A stretch of 64,000 nucleotides of DNA, taken from Thalassia testudinum. Taxonomy: Eukaryota; Streptophyta; Magnoliopsida; Alismatales; Hydrocharitaceae. The position numbers and the translations under genes were made by a program. Shown in pieces: positions 48,084 to 57,710 of this stretch (its first letter is position 1; every line of letters begins with the position of its first letter). The DNA lies in NCBI GenBank assembly GCA_037157565.1, contig JAZHRO010000063.1:154554501-154618500 (forward strand), written 5' to 3'. The notes under the pieces are model-generated. The model saw only the letters and a list, made by a program, of their open reading frames with translations. It made no database searches and was not told the origin of the DNA.

Positions 48084-48681
48084 TGGGGTGCGGATGGTCG
48101 AGCAGGCGCTTTTAAATGCGAGCGCCCATAGCCGTTGGATTAAGATCCAACGGCGGAGAGCGATCGGGCATGGAGCCTTCACAAGATGAAGCAGCCGTTT
48201 GGGCGGCTGGCGCCACGTGGCACTATCTTAGCTGTCCATCTTTTGGAAGTTGTAGATGGTGCCACAGATGTCGGATTGACTCGACTTTTGTGTCGTTGGG
48301 CTACGATCGTCGATCCGAATTCATCCGTGTGGTCGGATTTATCATCTGAAGTGCGGATTTATACCATCCTGGCCCTTGATCTTCTAGGGTTCCCAGGTCA
48401 TTATCTGATGCTACAGATGCCTGATTAGGGCGATCTTGGAGTCGTTGAACTCCAATCGTCGCCTTGATCACATCCATACGGTTGGATCTTTGATCCGAGG
48501 CCCTGATAAAATATTCACCTTGTCCAAGCACATAAAAGGAGACAATTAACCTCCATTTTATTCAAACTATTCTAAATGCAAGATGATGCATGTAATACAA
48601 TATTTATATCATGAAATGCAATCCTATGCTTAAGAACATGCATAAATAGACATCTTAAGTAGTGTAAATGTGTTTATATCA

Positions 48682-48718
48682 TACCCCCATGCCTATCTTT
48701 TGCTAGTCCCTAGCAAAA
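48682..48718 (-). promoter_or_regulatory. Polypurine tract of element F with adjacent hairpin
   Basis: On the minus strand GGCATGGGGGTA touches the LTR. The 9-bp hairpin TTTTGCTAG, TCC, CTAGCAAAA lies at 48698-48718. Confidence 0.9.
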
Positions 48719-50414
48719 ATTATATGGTATTTATAAAAGAATTAGGTTAGATTACTTGGACTTGAGTTATTTTCAATCATTAAGAAATTGTCTACTTAGG
48801 AACTGAACTTTCAAAGACATAATAGTGCCGGGGTATCAGCCAAAATGCAGACCGCCTCAATCACTCGCCTTATTAAAAGAAAAATTTCTTTTTCTCTTTT
48901 TCTCTTTTCTAATTTTTTTTTTATTTTCAAATTTTAGGGTTTAAGAGTGGCTTTCTATGGCCATTCAACTCACCCAAAATTTGATGAGAACCCTAAGCTT
49001 TAGGCATCTTATTGTGATTGTGATAGACTCATTGATCGGCAGTTAGAACAGACTTCGGATTTCTACGCCTCTAGGTGACCTCAAAAAGACTTCTGCCTAA
49101 AGGTGTATCTTTTCAACTGGTAGCTTTCTCCCTACTTTTATTTTTTACGGGGTCAACACAAGGGTGAATCCAGTGTATATCTCCCCAGTTTATTCTACTT
49201 CTCTGCTTCTTCCTTAGTGTTTTGGAATTTTTAGTACATTTTCTGAGCTGGGTTCTGGACAACCGGTCGATGAGCTGTTACCACCGACAACTTGCTAGCC
49301 ATACTCATGCGGCGAAGTGTGGCTTATTTCTTTTTGTTCTTTTCTCCTTTTCTTTTTGATTTTTTTTTTTTAATTTTTAAAATAGGTGGCTTCCTTGGTC
49401 TAAGATTTACCTAAGGGCAGGAAAAAGAGAAAGGTCCAGTGACTGGGCTCTGGACAACCTACCTATGGGCTATTACCCACAATAACTTGCCAGCCATATC
49501 ACCCTAGAAGGTTCATTAGCTACCTAATTTCCGTTAAAATCGCCAAACAACGAGTCAGTGCAAAGAAAGTGTGTAGATGCTTAAGACTCAAAATTCCCTC
49601 AAATCAGAGGGTGGGTTGATAAGTTGTGTACTTATCACCCAAACTTATTTACTCCAATTAAAATAAAATTCACGTTGGCGAGAACTCAAAAAACAAATCC
49701 ACATTTTAGTGGATACACGGGCTGATTAAGTTCAAAGACCTGAAGGGTCTTTGTGTTCAGATCTTAATGTAGTTTTTCCTAAGATTGAAAATTTTCTTAA
49801 ACCCAAATTCTCTTTCCTAATTTCGATTTTTTTTTTAATCAAAATAAAATAAATCTACGGAGCTGACGAATGAATTCAGAGATAAATATCCACCCCCCCA
49901 TGCCTATCTAATGCAATGTCCTCATTGTATTAAAAAGACATAAAACAGAGTGGAAAAGTGAAGAAAGCACCTGAATTGCGTGAATGTCAGGTCTGCTCCG
50001 AGATGAAAAATTAAAAAGAACTGTATATGTGCTAAGTTTAGTGCCTTCAGCTAGGCACACTATACAAGGAAAAGAAATAAAGAATTCACAAGTGCAGGTC
50101 AGAATTAGAATAAATAGAAGAATCCTCTGACCTGTCAACAGAGGTCCACAGATGTGGACCAGATTGTGGTGCAGACCCACACCCCATAATCGAGAATATC
50201 TTAGGTTCTGGATAAAAATTACCCAAAACCTAAAATCAGAATGCAAGCGGGGTCGGGCCTGCGATTTATGAGGATGCAACCCAAGACCAAAAAGTCGGGT
50301 TACAGAGAATTGAAGCCCAAAAGGATAATCGTTGAATGTGTGCTTGAGTTGAACATCCTCGAAACAAATGCCGTAAGGGTTCTGATTTGATGGTTTAAGC
50401 TTAAGAGGAACCCT
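48719..50414 (-). other. 3' non-coding region of element F
   Basis: It is similar to the 3' region of element C over most of its length, including two diverged copies of the CTGGACAACC ... AACTTGC.AGCCATA segment (49244-49330 and 49445-49560). The 123-codon frame at 49908-50279 is hydrophobic but matches nothing and is probably not a gene. Confidence 0.8.
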
Positions 50415-51751
50415 TCAACTCAATCTTCCATTTCCTCCGGAATTAGCTTCCCAAATCAAAACTTCCCAACTCCTATCCTCCTCATTCAGCATATCAAATT
50501 CCAGGACCTCTTGTATATTCATCACCCCGTCTGAAATCTCCAAGTCTAAATGATGTGGCAGAATCAAAATTGACTTGGGTCTAATTATCTCAGAATTAGA
50601 ATCATCAATAAGCTCAACAGGGTGTAACTGATAATCATGGCATTGAATTGATTCCTCCAGAAAATGCGATTCTAGATCCGTAATGTGTGCCCTAATAAGA
50701 TCAGTTTCCTCAGTTATTGGGCTATCAAATGATCTATCAGATTCCTCAGGCCCAATCGTCTCACAGAAATCATTTTCAGAAAACTCGCATGAGACTTCGC
50801 AACTTGAATCTTCACCATTAGGATACGTATCAATGTATGTCCCAAAATCAGTTGTCACTTTGTGTTCCCCAGAGACATACGTTTCCTCGTAACCCGGCTC
50901 AGGGATCTCAGGTGAAGAAATTAGATCATCCTTAATTGATTGCTTTAATTCAATCTGGTCAGCCTCGTTACACGTGTCCCCCCCAATAGGTGCCTGAGCG
51001 GGTTCTGTCATTGGCTTTCCTGAAGAGGGTTCATCCTAGGAATTATTCCAAGATTGAATGAAAGCAACCACGAATCTCATCCTCAATTTCGCTAATTTCC
51101 CAAGTAGAAACTCACTCGGATTCTTATCCTTAACATCCTGGAGCCAATCCAACAAAGACATATTTAAATCATCAATCATTTTAATCAGGGGCTCCAATCT
51201 CTCAATGCAAGGTATTGGCTGAACTTCTAAAGATTGTATGATATTCCTCAAGTTAGCCAGAACCTTATCTTGAACCTGGTTAACCTGAACCAAATGAGTT
51301 GGTTCAAGGATGGGCAGGTTTGGGCTTAATGCAGGGGAATTAATGAATTGAGATTCGTTATACCCTTCCTGATAATAGGTCATTTCAGATTGTTGAAAAG
51401 ATGGTGATGACCTAAGGCAGTAAAATTAGAGGATGGGTAAGGATCGGTGTATCCTTCTTGATTGTAGATCGTATTAGGTTGTGCATGAAAGGAAGACGAT
51501 CTATAATCGATGTAGCTCTGAGAAGGATAGAAATCAGAATCAAAGTGTTCAGGGTTAGACCCTAAACATGGGGGTGTAGAATTGTATCCCCAATCCGAAT
51601 TATCCCAACTAACTGATGGTTGATTACAATACGAGTTGGGATAATCATCATGTTGAGGATAATTCACAACAGGAGGGAAAGAGCGGGAATGTGTGAAAAA
51701 TGTGGAAAGATTCATGAGACTCGGGAGGAAGAAAGGCGCCCTGCAATACAA
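50415..51751 (-). pseudogene. Acidic ORF of element F, function unknown (broken)
   Basis: Three open frames on the minus strand seem to be pieces of one ORF of about 445 codons. The first (51751-51380) is rich in Tyr, Ser, Pro and Asn, like the linker part of plant gag. The second (51383-51036) has a Leu-rich, probably helical segment (QDKVLANLRNIIQSLEV). The third (51011-50415) is strongly acidic (SCEVSCEFSENDFCETIG and similar). Pieces two and three share a frame and are split by a single TAG at 51036-51038. Pieces one and two overlap in different frames; a frameshift near 51425 would join them. I see no zinc knuckle, protease or enzyme motif. It may be a diverged gag or an accessory protein. 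I do not recognise the family. Confidence 0.6.
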
Positions 51752-52934
51752 ACAATCAAACCTGTCCTTAAATGGGTTAGCCTACAGACCTACAGACTCT
51801 TAAAACCCATCTTGAGATGAAGGAACAATTTGATCTACTTCTGTCTGTCCAATCCAACCAGTTAGAAGGAGGGACTGGGAAGAAGGTTCTTCCTTCGGCT
51901 TGCACTTCCGGTTCCTAGTGTACCCCCCAGTCGCGATCGTTTGACTCTGCTCCCCTAGCTAGACATTAGATTGAACAGTAGAAACAGACCAATCGAAAAT
52001 AATCTCGTTCTGGGTTTTGAAGAGCGAGTCCAATCCTTAAGGCCAACGTCTACTCTGTTTTATTTAGGGCTAGGTTTGAATATGCTTTGGAATGTGATGG
52101 GCCCTTTAAATGGGTTGTGCCCTTAATGATTGATTGAGATTTGTGTAAGTGCGTGCACAACCAGGGTTTTCAAGCAAGATTATTAATAATGCATGAATTT
52201 TAATGTTCAAATCTTGCTTAAGTAGCTTTTAGGGTTTCAAATTAGGTGAATTGCAATCAAGTTTCTAGGCAAACCAAGTTGTAAAACACAGGTGAAGATT
52301 GTTTTCCTTTAAAATCAGAAAGAAAGTGGAGTGCCTGGAATATACCTAGATTCAAAACCCTAAGGAGGAGCTACTTGATGAGTTGGTTTTAAAATAAAGT
52401 GGTGCGGCCCAAACAACTCAAACAACTGGCCACAAATGCACCACTAAGTTAGGCACTCAAAGATGATTAACTTAGAATGATTTCTACTCTGTTATGTGTT
52501 GCTTTGTGTGTACCGGTTCCACAGATCAGAACCCGGTTGAGTAGAAAATAAATCAAGTTGATCAAGTGCCTTGAATGTGGGTGTGTGTTGTGTGTTTGTT
52601 GAAAATTACCCCACAAGATTATCTTTTTGTTATTATTATTTTTTTTTATGGATGAGGGTGGAATGAATGTGAGTGAAAATCCAAACAACCAAACTATTCC
52701 TAGGATTTATGCAAACACCTAGGTTAATTGGGATTTTGATTTAATGTGGTGAATGAAATCTATGGAGGGGGAAAGAATGGGGGAGCACTTACAGTTGTCT
52801 TCAACTGCACTTTACTCCAGTCTACTGCTTGTTGATTCCTTGATGGAGGTCTCCGCAAAACAATAGACACAAGAGAAAGCTAGTTAGAAAACAAATAAAG
52901 TGTAGAAATGCGAAGAAAAGATCGGAAATCGTTG
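51752..52934 (-). other. Leader of element F with conserved block
   Basis: This is non-coding. On the sense strand 51856-51962 reads AGTCAAACGATCGCGACT, GGAACCGGAAGTGCAAGCCG and GAAGGAAGAACCTTC, matching A and B. The part at about 52370-52540 matches element D's leader (42374-42396 joined to 63818-63960). Confidence 0.8.
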
Positions 52935-52936
52935 CC

Positions 52937-52954
52937 TCCCCAGCAACGGCGCCA
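52937..52954 (-). promoter_or_regulatory. Primer binding site of element F
   Basis: On the minus strand TGGCGCCGTTGCTGGGGA follows the LTR by three bases and differs by one base from the tRNA-Asp-type site. It is the best preserved of the primer sites with an attached LTR here. Confidence 0.93.
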
Positions 52955-52957
52955 AAA

Positions 52958-53181
52958 TGTTGAACGTGTTTCGTAAATCGCTACGCTTATGTGTTTGGTT
53001 TTGGAAAACCTGTCGTTGTAGTTCGAAAGCGAAGAATTCGTGTTCAACAAATAAAAATTTATACCGAAAAGAATTCCGGGTCGAACACAAGGAGGCTACG
53101 TTGATCTATATTCGCAATTATATTTTTTTTTAAGATTTTTGTTAAGCAAGGTGATGTAATTACAATGGAGCTATCAAACTA

Positions 53182-53218
<37 letters not shown>

Positions 53219-54628
53219 ACATGCATTCAATATTTCAATTGTTTATAAAAGTTACACAAGAATGCGGAAAATCAATTACATTATAAAGCAGGAAAATTCT
53301 ACACTAGAAAAGCTGTAAATAAGAATAGGAGAGAGAAGTTACCCTCCTCGATGATTGCTTGGAGGACGAGCCAGACGGGACGACGCATGGATGAAGGAGA
53401 ACGAAGCAGGACGAAGGAGGACGAAGCAGAAGAATGGGAACGGAGCAGCACACCGTCGTCGTTGTGAGATCCACTTCCGAAGGGGAACGAAAATTGGACT
53501 TTATCTCGCAAGAAGTATCCCGGGTGTGGGAGAAGCTTCTTTTGAGCTTTGAAGGGGTAGAGAGGAGAAAGACGGGATGAGAATTTCGTATGGAGGGGGT
53601 CTCCTTTTATAGTTGCAAGGAGCGGGGGCAAAATGGACATTACAACTTCAAAATAATAAAAGAGGGGTCTTTAGTGACGGATAAATCCGTCACTAAAGCC
53701 CCGACGTGGGCGTCGCCTCCGCGCCCACGCACGCCTCCTCGGCTGCCCACTCCTCAACGCCCACGCACGTCCAGCACTTTTTGGCCGTCCGATTGCGAGA
53801 TCGGATGGCTTAAAATGCGTCCGCGCCTGCTGCATTGCGCTCCCCCGCGCGTCTGATTGCCCGTCCGATTGTGCGTCCAATCGTGCTTCGATGCTATCGG
53901 GCACGCGTGGCTGTACGATCTCCATCTGACGCTCGATGTGCCTCAATTGATCACACCCTCTAGCCCCTCGCCATGGATCGAACCCGCACCCCGCGCTCGT
54001 GATAGCGCGCTCGACCACTGCGCTATGTGGCGCGGATGGTCGAGCAGACGCATTTAAATGCGAGCGCCCACAGTCGTTGGATTAAGATCCAACGGTGGAG
54101 AGCGATCGGGCGCGGAGCCTTCACAAGATGAAGCAGCCGTTTGGGCAGCTGAGATGGCGCCACGTGGCGCTATCTTGGTCGTCCATCTTTTGGAAGTTGT
54201 AGATGGTGCCATGGATGTCGGATTGACTCGATTTTTGTGTCGTTGGGCTGCGATCGTCGATCCGAATTCATCTGTGCGGTTGGATTTATCATCTGAAGTG
54301 TGGATTTACACCATCCTGGCCCTTGAAATTCTAGGGTTCCTAGGTCACTATCTGATGCTACGGATGCCTGATTAGGGCGATCTTGGAGTCGTTGAACTCC
54401 AATCGTCGCCCTGATCACATCCATATGGTTGGATCTTTGATCCGAGGCCCTGATAAAATATTTGCCCTGTACAAGCACATAAAAGGAGACAATTAACGTC
54501 CATTTTATTCAAACTATTCTAAATGCAAGATGATGCATGTAATGCAATATTTATATCATGAAATGCAATCCTATGCTTAAGAACATGCATAAATAGACAT
54601 CTTAAGTAGTGTAAATGTGTTTACATCA
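52958..54628 (-). repeat. 5' LTR of element F (right copy)
   Basis: It is the direct repeat of 47017-48681, with the same TATA box (53604-53611), palindrome (53669-53698), tRNA-like pair and AG-repeat run (about 53180-53218, interrupted). Confidence 0.95.
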
Positions 54629-54633
54629 ATAGC

Positions 54634-55557
54634 CTCGATCCATTTCGAAACATAATCAACAGCCACGAGGATAAATTCGAAGCCGTTGGAAGGAGGAAAG
54701 GGACCCATGAAATCAATTCCCCAAATGTCGAAGATTTCCGCAGTTAGGATGGGTTGTAAGGGCATCAAGTCACGACGTGACATTGACCCTAACGACTGGC
54801 ACCTAGTGCAATGTTTGGCATAATTGTGTGCATCCTGGTGAAGGGAAGGCCAAAAGAAACCACACTGCAACACCTTGGCTGTAGTTTTCCTCCTAAAGAA
54901 ATGGCCTCCGTAGGCTTGATCATGGCAGAAGAATAGCACACTGGGGAATTCGCTGTCAGGAATACAGCGACGGATAATTTGATCAGCACCTATTCGAAAA
55001 AGAAGTGGATCATCCGAGAAATAATACTTTGCTTCTGCAATGAGATGCTCGCACTGGTTTTTAGGCCAACCACGTGGAAGGGATCCAGAAGCAAGGTAGT
55101 TGGCAATGTCGGCATACCACGGTCCACTTGCCACATTAATTGCCAATAGGTGCTCATTAGGAAAAATCTCATTAATCGGTAGAGTAAGTCAAATATGGCT
55201 AGGGTCCAGTCTTTAAAGATGATCAGCCACAACATTCTAGGCTCCGACCTTATCGCGGATCTCAATGTCAAATTCTTGGAGCAGAAGGATCCAACGAATT
55301 AGTCTAGGCTTGGCATTCTTCTTGTGCATGAGATGGCGAATGGCCGCATGATCAGTGAAAACAATAACGTGTGAGCCTAGAAGGTAAGAGCAGAATTTCT
55401 CTAGCCCAAAGACGACCGCTAATAGTTCTTTTTCAGTGGTAGTATAATTACGCTGGGCCTCGTCCAACGTCTTACTGGCGTAGTACACCACGAACAGGTG
55501 TCTATCGCATCTTTGTCCCACGATGGCTCCGACTGCAAGGTCGGAAGCATCACACAT
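54634..55557 (-). pseudogene. pol: Element E RNase H, zinc-binding region and integrase N-part
   Basis: On the minus strand RNase H reads [15 protein letters not shown] from 55557, with [15 protein letters not shown] and [11 protein letters not shown] stop follows near 55237, with further stops before 55146. The HHCC zinc-binding region is HDQAYGGHF ... CTRCQ (about 54780-54930). The integrase core starts with WGIDFMGPF (first Asp present) and [13 protein letters not shown], where element F begins. It continues at 47011 downward in the same frame. Confidence 0.93.
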
Positions 55558-55586
55558 GAGTTCAAAGTCTAGGGACCAATCGGTGG

Positions 55587-57692
55587 CTAGAGAACAGGGG
55601 CCTTGGTGACAGCATTACGGAGTTGCTTGAATGCTCGTATGCAGTCGGGGCCCATATCGAAGGGTACGTCGGTCGATAGGAGATGAGTTAACGGTCGAGA
55701 AATCTTGGAGAAATCTTTGATAAATCTTCTATAGAAACCGACGTGTCCCAGGAATGAGCAGATTTGTTTGACAGATCCAGGCAAGGTTAAGTCAGCAATG
55801 ACATCAAGCTTGGCTCTATCAACCTCGATACCCCTATCGGAGATGATATGCCCGAGAACAATTCTCTCGTGTACCATAAAATGATTTTTTTCCCAGGAAA
55901 GCACCAGGTTTACATCAATACATCTCCTAAGGATATAGGTCAGGTTGGCAAGACATTCATCGAAAGATGATCCAAAGATCGAAAAGTCATCCAAGAAGAC
56001 CTTGAGAAAGTCACCCACCATGTCATGAAATATCGCCAGCAAAAATCTCTGGAAAGTTACTGGCGCGTTACAAAGTTTGAACGGCATCCTTCTAAGTGCA
56101 AAGGTGCCGAAGAGGCAGGTAAAAGTCATTTTCTCTTGGTCCTGGGGGTCTATTGCCACCTGGTTATAACGTGAGAATCCATCTAGGAAATAGAAAAATT
56201 TATTTCCCGCTAACTGCTCCAGGATTTGATCAATGAAAGGTAGTGGAAAGTGATCTTTCTTAGTTGCAGCATTGAGTTTCCTATAATCTACACACACTGG
56301 CCAAGATGTAGGACTGCATGTAGGGATGGATTCACCCCTATCATTGAAACGGATGGTGAGTCCTACCTTCTTGGGCACAATGTGAATCGGACTCACCCAG
56401 GGGCTATCGCTGATCGGGTAGATTATACCCGCATCCAGCCATTTAATGATTTCCTTCTTAACGACCTCTTGCATGTTAGGGTTGAGACATCGCGGCATCT
56501 CGTGGGAAGGTCGAGCCTCCTCCTCCATATATATATGGTGAGTGTAGTAGGAGGGGCTAATGCCAGATAAGTCTGATAAAGACCATCCAATGGCTGCGTT
56601 ATGTTCCATAAGGACCTTCATTAGTTTGCACTCTTGCTCCCTGGTCAATTTTGAACTGATGATTACAGGGAGCATTTCATTTGGTCCTAGGAAAACATAT
56701 TTAATTATACTAGGCAGCTCTTTTAGCTTGGTAGTGGATGGTGAAAGTTCTGGCATTTCTGGGGACGAGAGTGTCCGAGGTGGATCGGAAAACAAGTCAG
56801 GAGGAAGAAGTTGGCCATCAGATTGGCCAAGAAGAGGGGCTCCTTGGATAGAAGGATCCAAAAAGGAATGGCCCCAGTGAGTTGTATATAGGCTCAAGGT
56901 CCCAGTGTGGAGTTGCAAATTCGCCTGATTTGGCTGGAAAGAAAGGGCAATCCGATCTTCCAAAGTGTGGACCGACGGTGAGTAGCCTGGATATGACTCA
57001 GACCATAAGGTATGGGAAACAGAGAAAACCTCGTCAGATGTCTGGTCAGGAGAAGGTATGGGACAAGGGAGTGATGGGGGAATGTCACAATATGTGTCTG
57101 TTAGGCAATCGTCAATGTTTACAGGTAATCCGTAGTAGTTAGAATAGGTCCCAATTAGTTCGATACATGCGCTGACGGCCATGTCCTCGTCAGATGTGTT
57201 ATCCTCGATGCAATCGCAATCAAAGTTCTTGGCTGCCTTGAAGATGTTAAGCTTGAGCTTTTCAGATCGCACGGCAATCTCAATACAACCCGACTCGCAG
57301 TCGATATGGGCGCGGGCTGTGGCCAAGAAAGGTCGACCAAGGATGATCGGACAATCAGAAAGTGAGTTAGGAACTTCCATATCTAAAACAAGAAAGTCAA
57401 CAGGAAAACAGAGACTATTGACCCTAACCACCACGTCTTCCACCACACCCTTCGGAATTTTGACAGAACGATCTGCCAATTGTAATGTGACAGGGGTGGG
57501 TTTCAGATTTCCCAAGGAAAATTTTTCGAGCATGATGGTTGGTATAAGATTGATGGAAGATCCTAGATCAAGCAGGGCACGGTTAAAATTGCAGCCTTGG
57601 ATGCTACAAGAAATAAGCAGTGTGCCTGGATCTTTCTGCTTCAACGGTAGATTTGACAATATAGAACAACTCGCATGAGGCGAGAGAACCAC
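55587..57692 (-). pseudogene. pol: Element E protease and reverse transcriptase, longest intact frame
   Basis: This 701-codon frame carries protease (FNRALLDLGSSINLIPT, about residues 33-50; CPIILGRPFLATARAHIDCE after it), a poorly conserved linker (about 190-330) and the RT domain (about 330-690). RT motifs are WLDAGIIYPISDSPWVSPIH, CVDYRKLNAATKKDHFPLPF, FFYFLDGFSRYNQ, RMPFKLCNAPVTFQ and an intact VFLDDFSIFG (DD codons at 55986-55991). The frame ends at TAG after KAPVL, where relatives have Gln, and one base is missing just after it, so RNase H is in another frame. Its first Met follows a stop in what was a continuous gag-pol frame. Confidence 0.95.
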
Positions 57693-57710
57693 TGGATTCT
57701 TAGTTTTCTT

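Larger units (their letters stand above)
47017..48681 (-). repeat. 3' LTR of element F (left copy)
   Basis: It matches 52958-54628, running from TGTTGAACG to TTTATATCA on the plus strand. Features are an AG-repeat run (about 47240-47288), a sense TATA box (TATAAAAG, 47673-47680), a 30-base palindrome (47738-47767), a tRNA-like pair (48033-48083) and the shared LTR block (about 48205-48365). Confidence 0.95.
47017..54628 (-). mobile_element. Element F: complete non-autonomous LTR retrotransposon without pol
   Basis: LTRs lie at 47017-48681 and 52958-54628, with ATAGC on both sides (47012-47016 and 54629-54633). Removing it rejoins element E's integrase. The interior (4.3 kb) has a normal primer binding site and polypurine tract but no protease, RT, RNase H or integrase. 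Its only sizeable coding sequence is a broken acidic ORF (50415-51751). The 3' non-coding region matches element C's and the leader block matches A and B. I infer that it was moved by proteins of an autonomous Athila-like element, plausibly C's family. Element D is a second member of F's family. Confidence 0.93.

Noticed and set aside
48027..48090. Functional tRNA gene
   Set aside because: A and B boxes are recognisable, but the acceptor and T stems do not pair properly and the sequence is part of a repeated LTR.
49908..50279. 123-codon hydrophobic ORF in element F
   Set aside because: The overlapping region matches the non-coding 3' part of element C, which has no such frame.
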